Below, one piece after another: positions 36,768 through 44,615 of a DNA stretch of 64,000 nt. The notes under the pieces are model-generated. The model ran no database searches and had not been told where the DNA came from. It worked only from the letters and a program-made list of their open reading frames with translations. The stretch comes from Rhizobium sp. CSW-27 (GTDB taxonomy: Bacteria; Pseudomonadota; Alphaproteobacteria; Rhizobiales; Rhizobiaceae). The stretch lies in NCBI RefSeq assembly GCF_018760785.1, contig NZ_JAHHZO010000003.1, positions 248,001-312,000 of the forward strand, written 5' to 3'. The position numbers and the translations under genes are program-made. The first letter of the stretch is position 1. Each line of letters starts with the position of its first letter.

Positions 36768-36983
36768 AGGAAAATTCTGCCTTGACGGGTGGGGATGGGA
36801 GGATGGTTTGGCGCAGGACGTGGCGTCAGGACCGCATCAGGCGGGCATGCGGTGACTGGGGCGCCGGCATAGAGCCAAGCGCGATCCGGGACGCTGCGAT
36901 GTGGGACACGAAGCACGGGCCGACCCGTCATCCATGTTAAGTCGAGGGGGTCATAGGGAACGATAACCGTTTATAAGCACCCC

Positions 36984-37685
36984 TCACAACGTCAACCCCG
37001 GCCGAGCATTGCTGATCAGCGCGGCCAGCAGGCCGGTGCGGGTGTTCTCGTTGTGCTCCACCATGGCTTGGCGCGCCTTTTCGCTGTCGCGGGCGCGCAG
37101 GTGGGCGAGGATACGGTGGTGGTCGTCGGTGGTTTCAGGATTGATGTCGCGCATGCGGGTGCCCATGTAGAAAAGTCGTGCGCACTCCTCCAGATGGCTC
37201 ATCACCAGCGCGTGCAGGCGCGGATTGCGGGAGCCCTGGGCGATCATTGAGTGGAACTGTTCGTTGCGGGCCACGAAGGTGCGGGTGCTCACCTCCTCGC
37301 CCATCACGTAGCTGGAATCAGCCAGCTCATCCAGCTGGTCGAGCTCGGCCACCGTGAGGTTTTCCGCCGCGAGCGCCGCCGCCGTGCCTTCCAGAACGCC
37401 GCGCACGGCAAACAGGTCGTTCATGTCCTTGATGGTGACTGGGGTGACCCGGTAGCCGCGGCGCGGATAGGCTTCCATGAAGCCTTCGACGCAGAGCCGG
37501 CCCAGCGCCTCGCGCACCGGCGTCTTGCTCATCTGCAGCCGCTCGGCCAGTTCCGGCTCCGACACCTCGGCGCCGGGCGCCAGATCGCCGGTGATGATTC
37601 GCTCGCGCAGGATGGCATAAGCCTGCTCCGTCAGCGATCTGCCGCGCTTCTCGGTCACTGCCTCTGCTCGATCCATGTCCGTCAC
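36984..37685 (-). CDS. GntR-family transcriptional regulator, FCD subfamily
   Basis: The 233-residue protein has a GntR winged helix (about 12-75, with LAERLQMSKTPVREALGRL) and an FCD effector domain with the expected acidic and His metal-site residues (for example ARNEQFHSMIAQ and DDHHRILAHL). The frame is open to 37832, but that start would lie inside the operator. GTG 37685 has AGGAG six bases upstream and gives a normal family length. The gene is divergent from the racemase operon, and a perfect palindrome lies between them. It is most probably the repressor of both directions and of the rhodanese and importer genes. Confidence 0.88.
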   Translation of the reverse strand: MTDMDRAEAVTEKRGRSLTEQAYAILRERIITGDLAPGAEVSEPELAERLQMSKTPVREALGRLCVEGFMEAYPRRGYRVTPVTIKDMNDLFAVRGVLEGTAAALAAENLTVAELDQLDELADSSYVMGEEVSTRTFVARNEQFHSMIAQGSRNPRLHALVMSHLEECARLFYMGTRMRDINPETTDDHHRILAHLRARDSEKARQAMVEHNENTRTGLLAALISNARPGLTL

Positions 37686-37802
37686 ATGCGTCTCCTGCGC
37701 CTGGCTGAAGCCTTTGGCCCGGCGCTTCTTGTTGCGGTTCGTCGCCTGAATTGTCAAAGGCTTTCCATGCCGGCGCGGCAGCCTGCGCTTGCGGGAGGGA
37801 CT

Positions 37803-37842
37803 TTGACACGGCTCCACCGTCTGATATACCACGTGGTATATC
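37803..37842 (+). promoter_or_regulatory. Perfect 20-bp palindromic operator over a strong promoter
   Basis: GATATACCACGTGGTATATC (37823-37842) is a perfect palindrome. A perfect -35 TTGACA (37803-37808) is followed after 16 bases by TATACC (37825-37830), so the -10 box lies in the palindrome and reads toward the racemase operon. Two close copies occur at 35678 and 36748. This is the best-supported operator in the window. Confidence 0.8.
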
Positions 37843-37883
37843 TAATCCAGTCCAGGAAGGCGGCAGGGCCGCCGAGGTGCCGA

Positions 37884-38537
37884 TTGTCGCAGATCCTTGT
37901 CATCAACCCCAACAGTTCCGTTTCCGTCACCCGCTCGATGGAAGCCTGCCTCCAGCCGGTCATCGCCGCAACCCGGCATGAAATCTTCTGCACGGAACTG
38001 AAGAAATCGCCACCCGGCATCGAGACCGATGAACATGTGGCGGAGGTCATCCCGCATGTGCTGGATGCGGTACGGACCTCCGATGCGGACGCCTTCGTGC
38101 TGGCCTGCTTTTCCGATCCCGGCATTGCCGAGGTGCGGGCGGCCACCCGCCGGCCTGTCGCCGGCATTGCCGAATCGGCCTACCTGGCGGCCCTCGGGCT
38201 CGGCCGCCGCTTCGGCATCATCTCGCTCGGCCCCTCCTCCATCGCCCGCCATCTGCGCTATCTGAAAGCGCTCGATCTCGATCACCGCCTCGCCGGCGAC
38301 CGTTCCATCGACATGACCGTTGTGCAGCTGATGACAACCGACGTGGTGGAAACGGTGGCCCGCACCGGTCGCCTGCTGCGCGACGAGGACAAGGCGGATG
38401 TCGTCATCCTCGGCTGCGCCGGCCTCGGTTCCTATCGCGCTGCCCTGCAGGAGGCGCTCGGCCTGCCGGTGGTCGATCCGGTCCAGGCGGGCGTTGCGCT
38501 CGCCGCCACCCATCTCGATCTGTCCTACGGGAGATGA
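37884..38537 (+). CDS. Asp/Glu-hydantoin racemase family protein
   Basis: The 217-residue protein belongs to the aspartate/glutamate/hydantoin racemase superfamily. It starts with ILVINPNSS, the typical N-terminus of the hydantoin racemase group, and has the two catalytic cysteines C75 (in VLACFSDPG) and C178 (in ILGCAGLG). Such enzymes invert a carbon next to a carbonyl using a Cys pair. The start is TTG 37884, with GAGGTG upstream. It is the first gene of a five-gene operon controlled from the palindrome. The true substrate may be a hydantoin, an amino acid or a related acid. Confidence 0.85.
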   Translation: MSQILVINPNSSVSVTRSMEACLQPVIAATRHEIFCTELKKSPPGIETDEHVAEVIPHVLDAVRTSDADAFVLACFSDPGIAEVRAATRRPVAGIAESAYLAALGLGRRFGIISLGPSSIARHLRYLKALDLDHRLAGDRSIDMTVVQLMTTDVVETVARTGRLLRDEDKADVVILGCAGLGSYRAALQEALGLPVVDPVQAGVALAATHLDLSYGR

Positions 38538-38541
38538 CAGC

Positions 38542-39906
38542 ATGACCTTCGATCTGATTGTTCGCGGCACCGCCGTCCTGCCGGACGGACCGCTGGAAAA
38601 GGCCTGGATCGCCGTGTCGGACGGTCGCATTGCCGCGATCGGCACGGGCGAGGCGCCTCCGGCGCATACGCTGCACGATGCGGGCGACGGCCTGATCCTG
38701 CCCGGCATCATCGACGGCCAGACGCATGCCTGCAGCTATGGCGGCCTGCCCGGCATCCGTTCCACCACCCGTTCGGCGGTGGCGGGCGGTATCACCACCA
38801 TCGTCGACATGCCCTATGACAATCCCGCCCCTCTCAACACGGCGGAACGGCTCGCCGAGAAGGTGGAGGCGATCCACGGCCATGCGCATGCGCATGTGGC
38901 GCTCTACGGCACCATTCTGCCCGGCCAGGCGCCGGACGATGTGCAGCCGCTGATCGATGGCGGCGTGGTGGCCTTCAAGATCTCCACCTTCGAAAGCAGC
39001 CCGACGCGCTTTCCGCGCATCGCCTCCGACCAGATCCTCGGCCTCTTCTCGGCGCTGGCCGACAGCGTGCTGCCGCTTGGCGTGCACAACGAGGACCAGG
39101 AGATCGTGCGTGCCTATATCGCCGCCGCCAGGGCGACCGGCCAGAACGGCATCGAGGCGCATTCGGCAAGCCGTCCGCCGGCGGCGGAACTGGCCGCCAC
39201 CGCCCAGTTCCTGGAGCTTGGCGCCAGCGCCGGCGCGCATGCGCATATCGTGCATCTGACGACAGCGCGCGGCTTCCAGCTGGTCGACAACTATCTGGCC
39301 GATGGCTTCCGCGCCACCGGCGAGCTTTGCGTCCACTATCTCTGGTTCGACCCGGAGCAGGACGGAAAGGCGCTTGGCGCGCGCATGAAGGTCAACCCGC
39401 CGATCCGGCCGGGACAGATCGATGCGCTGTGGGAGGAAATCCTCGCCGGCCGCGTCGCCTTCGTCAGCTCGGACCATTCCAGCTGGCCGATCGACAACAA
39501 GCTGACCGATTCCATCTTCGATGCGGGCGCGGGCGTGCCGGGGCTGGAAACGCTGCTGCCGGCCTTCTTCACCGCCGCCGAGGCGCGCGGCCTCGATGCC
39601 CCGGCGCTCACCGTCGAACAGCTGTGCGAGCGCCCGGCAAAATTCTTCGGCCTGTGGCCGCAGAAGGGCGCAATCCGCGTCGGCGCCGATGCGGATCTCA
39701 CCGTCATTGCCCGCACGCCGAAGGTCTGGGATTCGGCGCGCGCCCATGACGAGCTGCGCTGGAGCCCGTTCGACGGGCGCACCTTCTCGATCACCGTTGC
39801 CCGCACCTATCTCGAAGGACGGCTTGCCTTCGACGGGCAGGATGTCGTCAATAACCCCGGCGACGGCCGCTATGTGCGCCGCGGGCAATCCCACTGGTTC
39901 GAATAG
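38542..39906 (+). CDS. Cyclic amidohydrolase (dihydropyrimidinase/allantoinase-like)
   Basis: The 454-residue protein has the dihydroorotase/hydantoinase/allantoinase fold. K146 (in AFKIST) is in the place of the carboxylated metal-bridging Lys, and H182 (GVHNED), H238 (HIVHLT) and D311 (SSDHSSW) are in place. The MKVNPPIR element near 282-289 is conserved. The first HxH metal motif is changed: it reads Q60-T-H62. Ring opening of a cyclic amide or ureide is the family reaction. The gene starts 4 bases after the racemase stop, a pairing known from hydantoin degradation. Reduced metal content is possible. Confidence 0.87.
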   Translation: MTFDLIVRGTAVLPDGPLEKAWIAVSDGRIAAIGTGEAPPAHTLHDAGDGLILPGIIDGQTHACSYGGLPGIRSTTRSAVAGGITTIVDMPYDNPAPLNTAERLAEKVEAIHGHAHAHVALYGTILPGQAPDDVQPLIDGGVVAFKISTFESSPTRFPRIASDQILGLFSALADSVLPLGVHNEDQEIVRAYIAAARATGQNGIEAHSASRPPAAELAATAQFLELGASAGAHAHIVHLTTARGFQLVDNYLADGFRATGELCVHYLWFDPEQDGKALGARMKVNPPIRPGQIDALWEEILAGRVAFVSSDHSSWPIDNKLTDSIFDAGAGVPGLETLLPAFFTAAEARGLDAPALTVEQLCERPAKFFGLWPQKGAIRVGADADLTVIARTPKVWDSARAHDELRWSPFDGRTFSITVARTYLEGRLAFDGQDVVNNPGDGRYVRRGQSHWFE

Positions 39907-39915
39907 GAGAAGGTC

Positions 39916-40842
39916 ATGGTGCAGATCACCGCAGAGACCAAGGGCGTCTTCGTCATCGCCGTCACGCCGTTCACGGAAACGGGCGCACTCGATCACGACA
40001 GCATCGACCGCATGGTCGATTTCTACATGGACAAGGGCGCCGATGGCCTGACCATTCTCGGCATGATGGGCGAGGCACCGAAGCTGACCCAGGCCGAATC
40101 GATCGAGGTGACGCGCCGCACGCTCGCGCGCGCCGGGGCCAAACCGGTCGTCGTCGGCGTCTCCGCCCCGGGCCTTGCCGCGATCGGCGAACTGACGAAG
40201 GCAGTGATGGATCTCGGCGCCGCGGGCGTCATGGTGGCGCCCCCCTCGTCGCTGCGCACCGACGATCAGATCATCGGCTATTATCGCAACGTTGTGGAGA
40301 CGGTCGGCACGGATGTGCCGGTGGTGCTGCAGGATTTTCCGCTCGTCACCAATGTGCAGATTTCGACGAAAGCGCTCGGCGCCATCTTCGAGGAGCATGC
40401 CTCCATCGTCATGCTGAAGCATGAGGACTGGCCGGGCCTGCAGAAGATCAGCGAGCTGCGGCAGGCGGAAGCCAAGGGACGCCGCCGCGTCTCCATCCTC
40501 TGCGGCAATGCCGGCGCCTTCCTGACGGAAGAAATGCAGCGCGGCGCCGATGGCGCGATGACCGGTTTTGCCTATCCGGAAATGATGACAGATGTCGTGC
40601 GCCTCAGCGTCGCCGGCGAGATCGACCGGGCGCAGGATGTGTTCGATGCCTATCTGCCGCTGGTGCGCTACGAGCAGCAGCCGGGCGTTGGCCTTGCGGT
40701 GCGCAAATACGTGCTTGCCAGGCGCGGCGCGATTGCGAACGCAGCCCAGCGCCGTCCGGGCGCGGCGCTCAATGCGGCCGCCATTGCCGAAGTAGAGCGC
40801 CTGATCGCCCGCCAGACCCGCCGCCTGGAGGCGCTCGCCTGA
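39916..40842 (+). CDS. DapA-family protein with altered active site
   Basis: The 308-residue TIM-barrel protein keeps the Schiff-base lysine (K168 in IVMLKHED). The carboxylate loop reads G-M-M-G-E (49-53), where DHDPS enzymes have two Thr, and the usual Tyr of the YNxP element is Q139 (in VLQDFP). The catalytic Tyr relay is therefore missing. It may cleave or form a bond by a different acid/base, or act on an unrelated keto acid. It starts 9 bases after the amidohydrolase gene and overlaps the SDR gene by one base, so it belongs to the same pathway. Lysine synthesis is very unlikely. Confidence 0.85.
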   Translation: MVQITAETKGVFVIAVTPFTETGALDHDSIDRMVDFYMDKGADGLTILGMMGEAPKLTQAESIEVTRRTLARAGAKPVVVGVSAPGLAAIGELTKAVMDLGAAGVMVAPPSSLRTDDQIIGYYRNVVETVGTDVPVVLQDFPLVTNVQISTKALGAIFEEHASIVMLKHEDWPGLQKISELRQAEAKGRRRVSILCGNAGAFLTEEMQRGADGAMTGFAYPEMMTDVVRLSVAGEIDRAQDVFDAYLPLVRYEQQPGVGLAVRKYVLARRGAIANAAQRRPGAALNAAAIAEVERLIARQTRRLEALA

Positions 40843-41600
40843 TGGATCTCGGCATTTCCGGAAAGACCGCGCTGGTTCTCGGCGCAAGCCGCGGCCTGGG
40901 TGCTGCCATTGCCGCAGCGCTCGCCGCCGAAGGCGTCATCGTCTATGCCGCGGCCCGCACGGTATCCTCCATCCCCGCCTCGGAGAACATCCGGCCGGTC
41001 GCGGTGGATCTCGCCGATCCCGCCTCGGTGGACGCCCTGATCGAGACGGTCCGGGCGATGGGCGGCGTCGATATCCTCGTCAACAACAGCGGCGGCCCGA
41101 AGGCGGGTCCGGCGCTCGGCCAGAGCAGGGCGGCCTGGAGCGGCGCCTTCGAGATGATGGCAAGCGCGCTGTTTGCCATCACCGATGCGCTGCTGCCGGC
41201 CATGATCGAGCGGCAATGGGGCCGCATCATCACCATCGGCTCCTCCGGCATCGAACAGCCGATCGCCAATCTGGCGCTGTCGAACGGCGTGCGCGCGGCC
41301 ATCGCCGGCTGGTCGAAGACGCTGGCCGGCGAGGTGGCCCGCCACGGCATCACCGTCAACATGATCCTGCCCGGCCGCATCGATACCGACCGGGTGCGTG
41401 AACTCGACACCATCAAGGCCGGCAATACGGGTGCCAGCGTGGACGCCGTGCAGGCTGCCTCGCGCGCCGAAATCCCCGCCGGCCGCTATGGCCGCCCGGA
41501 GGAATTTGCCGCGGCAGCGGCATTCCTTGCCAGCGCCCAGGCAAGCTATATCACCGGCTCCAGCCTTCGTGTGGACGGCGGAATGATCAGGGGGCTTTGA
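40842..41600 (+). CDS. Short-chain dehydrogenase family protein with SxxxR in place of YxxxK
   Basis: The 252-residue protein has the SDR cofactor motif GASRGLG (14-20) and NNSGG (81-85). The catalytic Ser is present (S134/S135). Thirteen residues later the canonical Tyr and Lys are S147 and R151 (LALSNGVRAA). The C-terminus ends with ITGSSLRVDGG, normal for SDRs. The canonical proton relay is absent, so it may be a divergent reductase or work by another mechanism. The start overlaps the stop of the DapA-like gene (TGATG). Confidence 0.87.
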   Translation: MDLGISGKTALVLGASRGLGAAIAAALAAEGVIVYAAARTVSSIPASENIRPVAVDLADPASVDALIETVRAMGGVDILVNNSGGPKAGPALGQSRAAWSGAFEMMASALFAITDALLPAMIERQWGRIITIGSSGIEQPIANLALSNGVRAAIAGWSKTLAGEVARHGITVNMILPGRIDTDRVRELDTIKAGNTGASVDAVQAASRAEIPAGRYGRPEEFAAAAAFLASAQASYITGSSLRVDGGMIRGL

Positions 41601-41603
41601 ACC

Positions 41604-42749
41604 ATGACCGATTTCGATGCGGTGATCGATCGCCGGGGCACCGGCAGTTCCAAGTGGAGCCGCTATGGCGACGACGTGCTGCCCATGTGGGTGGCCGATA
41701 TGGATTTTCCGGCAGCCCCGGAAATCGTCGCGGCGCTGCAGGCCCGGCTCGCCCATCCCGTTCTGGGCTACGGCGTGGCGCGCGATGAACTGCGCGCCGT
41801 CATCGTCGCCGACATGGCGGAAAAATACGGCTGGTCGATCACGCCGGAGGATATCGTCTTCCTGCCGGGCGTCGAGCCGGGCTTCAACATGGCGCTGAAG
41901 GCGATGACGGAGCCGGGCGACGCCGTTCTGGTGCAGACGCCGATCTACCGGCCGATCCTGAATGCCCCCGGCCACTGGGGGCTGATCCGGCGCGAGGCGG
42001 AACTGACACCGTCGGTCAGCGGCTGGGCCATGGACGAAGCGGGTTTTGCCGCGGACATGGCGACCTCGAAGGCGCTGCTGTTCTGCAATCCGCACAACCC
42101 GACCGGCAAGGTGTTTGCCCGCGCCGAACTGGAAACCATCGCGGCGCTGGCCGCCTGGCACGACACGATCATCATCTCCGACGAGATCCACTGCGATCTC
42201 CTGTTCGACGGGCGCCGTCACGTGCCGATTGCCACCGTTTCTCAAGAGGCGCGGCAGCGCACCATCACCTTGATGGCGGCCAGCAAGACCTACAATGTCG
42301 CCGGTCTTAAGACCGCCTTCGCGATCATCGAGAACCGGGCGATCCGCGAAACGTTCTCCGCCTCGCGCCTCGGCATGGTCGACAGCGTCAACATTCTGGG
42401 GCTTGAGGCAAGCCTTGCCGCCTTCTCGAAGGCCGGCGCCTGGAAGGCACAGCTTCTTTCCTATCTCGAAGCCAACCGCGACTTTCTGATGGCGGAACTG
42501 GCCCGCCGCTTTCCGCAGATCCGTTGCCTGGCCCCGGAAGGCACCTTCCTCGCCTGGCTGGATTGCAGTGCGCTGAACCTTGAGGGCGATGCGCAGAGCT
42601 TCTTCCTGGAGCGCGGCAAGGTGGCCTTCAGCGCCGGTCACGAATTCGGTGCGGCCTACGGCTCCTTCATCCGGCTGAACTTCGGTTGCCCGCGTGCGCT
42701 CCTCGAAGAGGGACTGGCGCGGATGGAACGGGCGCTCGCAACCCGGTGA
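41604..42749 (+). CDS. PatB/MalY-type PLP C-S lyase (aminotransferase class I/II fold)
   Basis: The 381-residue fold-type I PLP enzyme matches the MalY/PatB group. It starts with the typical LPMWVADMDFPAAPEI, has CNPHNPTG (161-168), SDEIHCDL (192-199) and the PLP lysine K228 in ASKTYN. MalY/PatB enzymes cleave C-S bonds of cystathionine and S-substituted cysteines to thiol, pyruvate and ammonia. Transamination is the alternative but less likely. It ends the racemase operon and is followed by a strong terminator. Together with the rhodanese of the same regulon it points to a sulfur-containing substrate. Confidence 0.88.
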   Translation: MTDFDAVIDRRGTGSSKWSRYGDDVLPMWVADMDFPAAPEIVAALQARLAHPVLGYGVARDELRAVIVADMAEKYGWSITPEDIVFLPGVEPGFNMALKAMTEPGDAVLVQTPIYRPILNAPGHWGLIRREAELTPSVSGWAMDEAGFAADMATSKALLFCNPHNPTGKVFARAELETIAALAAWHDTIIISDEIHCDLLFDGRRHVPIATVSQEARQRTITLMAASKTYNVAGLKTAFAIIENRAIRETFSASRLGMVDSVNILGLEASLAAFSKAGAWKAQLLSYLEANRDFLMAELARRFPQIRCLAPEGTFLAWLDCSALNLEGDAQSFFLERGKVAFSAGHEFGAAYGSFIRLNFGCPRALLEEGLARMERALATR

Positions 42750-42752
42750 CCC

Positions 42753-42796
42753 CTGTTTCGCGCGGTGGGAGGTCTCACCGCGCGAAACAGCATTTT
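42753..42796 (+). terminator. Rho-independent terminator after the C-S lyase gene
   Basis: CTGTTTCGCGCGGTG (42753-42767) pairs perfectly with CACCGCGCGAAACAG (42776-42790), a 15-bp stem, followed by CATTTT. It lies 3 bases after the stop and closes the five-gene operon. Confidence 0.85.
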
Positions 42797-42854
42797 CCGG
42801 CAAGACCCGGCACATTATATTGGCTAGTCGCAGTGCTTTGCGACGGGAAGTGCC

Positions 42855-43749
42855 ATGGGAAGCAATGAAAGCTCGGATTTCATCCGCGAGGCGGACAACC
42901 GGCAGGTCTTTGCCGCGCAGTTGCAGCGTGGCCGTTTTTCAGCAGCCCGTATCTCCGTTGGCGTGCCGGCCGAGGAGAGGCTGACCGATCCGCATGCGCT
43001 GGAAGATGCCTTTCCTGATTGCCTACCAGAACCGCGACTATGATGGCGATCTGTGGGTGGATGGCACGCATGTGCCGACGCAGACGATGCCGGGCGGCAG
43101 TTTCACCTTCTATGACTACCGGCGTCAGTGGCAGGCCAATCTCCGGTCGGAGTTCGACTGCCTGAACTTCCATATACCAAGGTCGCTGATCAACGGGCTG
43201 CTGGAAGAGGATGACGGAACCGCGGTGGAGACTTTGGTGCTGGCTCCCGGGCAGAACGTCTTTGACCTGACGCTGACCTCCCTCAGCCAGGCCATGCTCG
43301 CTGCTGTCGGTCAGGGGCAGGGCGTCAGCCCCTTGCTGCTCGACCAGATCGCGCTTGCCTTCTGCACGCATCTCGCCTCGACCTATGGAAACCGCGTGCA
43401 ACGCGCTTTCGCCGCAAGCCGCCTTGCCCCATGGCAGGAGCGACTGGCGCTGGAGTTCCTCGCCGCCAGCGACGATGACGGCCTGTCCATCAAGGCGGCG
43501 GCGGAACAGTGCCGCCTGTCGCAGACCTATTTCGTGCGGGCCTTCCGCCGCTCCTTCGACATGACGCCACATCAGTGGCTGATGCGGCGACGGCTGGAAG
43601 CTGCACAGGATCTCCTGAAGACCACGATGCTGCCGGTCTCCGAGATTGCCAGGCTGAGCGGCTTCTCGGATGCGGCCTATTTCTCCCGCCTGTTCCAGGC
43701 GCGCGTCGGGTTCTCGCCGCGGGAGTTCCGGCGCCGTCTTCGCGAATGA
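42855..43749 (+). pseudogene. AraC-family regulator gene split by a frameshift
   Basis: The reading frame from ATG 42855 encodes a typical AraC N-terminal segment ending ALEDAF, then runs off-frame to a stop at 43043. The continuation (FLIAYQNRDYDG onward) is in the next frame and reaches 43749. The join is at TTTCC (43011-43015): removing one C restores a single frame of about 297 residues. The C-terminal part has a full AraC HTH pair (IKAAAEQCRLSQTYFVRAF and VSEIARLSGFSDAAYFSRLF). An inner ATG at 42994 could still make a shortened protein. Either a mutation or a sequencing error. Confidence 0.75.
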
Positions 43750-43781
43750 ACCGTCGAGGGGGCTGCGTTGCAGCGCTTCCG

Positions 43782-44351
43782 TCAGAGGGCGCCCGTCCGG
43801 GCGTGACGGCGGCGCCAGTGGCTCGGGGTTTCTCCGGTCAGGCGGCGGAACAGCCGGGAAAAATGCGCCTGATCCGCCATGCCGCAGCAAAGCGCGATCT
43901 GCGCCAGCGGCTCGTCGCTCTCGCGCATCATCTGCTTGGCCCGTGCAATACGCCGGTAAAGCACATAGGCGTAAGGTGCCTGCCCGAAACTGTCGCGAAA
44001 GGCGCGACTGAAATGGCTGACGCTGAGGCGGGCAATCCCTGCCAGTTCCTCCGTGCGGATCATCTGGTGCAGGTTCTCCTCCACGAAACGGGCGATGCGC
44101 CGCACCTGCCAGGGCGCGAGCCCCTGCCCGCCCTGCCCCTGCGGGGCGCGGTCTTCCGTGGCGCCCTGCTTGTGGCTCGACAGAAGGCGCTGGGCCTGGT
44201 CGAGGCATTCCCGCGTGCGGTCGATGTCATCGTTGATGGACAGACCGGCTTCATCGAGCAGCGTCAGAAGCTCCGTGGCAAACTCGCGAGCCTCCAGGCC
44301 TCGTCCGGGAAGGGCGTAATGGGCAGGACCGGGTATCTCTGACACAGGCAA
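43782..44351 (-). CDS. Short AraC-family transcriptional regulator
   Basis: The 189-residue protein has a short helical N-terminal part (1-75) and an AraC HTH domain (about 78-182): LAPWQVRRIARFVEENL, then AGIARLSVSHFSRAFRDSFG and LAQIALCCGMADQAHFSRLFRR as the two helix-turn-helix units. It lacks the usual ligand-binding barrel. A direct repeat CGTAAAG-TTT-CGTAAAG lies upstream and may be its site. It is convergent with the frameshifted AraC gene. Confidence 0.85.
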   Translation of the reverse strand: MPVSEIPGPAHYALPGRGLEAREFATELLTLLDEAGLSINDDIDRTRECLDQAQRLLSSHKQGATEDRAPQGQGGQGLAPWQVRRIARFVEENLHQMIRTEELAGIARLSVSHFSRAFRDSFGQAPYAYVLYRRIARAKQMMRESDEPLAQIALCCGMADQAHFSRLFRRLTGETPSHWRRRHARTGAL

Positions 44352-44419
44352 TCCCTCGGTTTGACGGAAAGGAATTGCCAGATGTTAAGAAGCGCGACCG
44401 GGCGCGGCCAGTTAAGGCC

Positions 44420-44436
44420 CGTAAAGTTTCGTAAAG
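44420..44436. promoter_or_regulatory. Tandem direct repeat in front of the short AraC gene
   Basis: CGTAAAG (44420-44426) is repeated after TTT at 44430-44436, 69 bases before the start at 44351. AraC proteins often bind direct repeats about one helix turn apart. Otherwise the 264-base gap 44352-44615 shows nothing clear. Confidence 0.3.
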
Positions 44437-44615
44437 CCTGGTGAATGCCGGAAGCCATTGAGGCGCCGAAGCGACCGGATCGACTATCGGGCCCGGGTGG
44501 ACAGTGGAAGCAAGCAGTTGGGCCGCGCAACGTCGAAATCCGCATGCCTGTTTCCCATGCGTCCCTTACGCGCCAGCATGATCCCTGTCATCAGCCGGCG
44601 CTGACGCCCTTGCCG

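Noticed and set aside
38404..42815. Minus-strand frames of 827 and 715 residues
   Set aside because: They are antisense to the five-gene racemase operon, whose genes have coherent families, coupled starts and a terminator.
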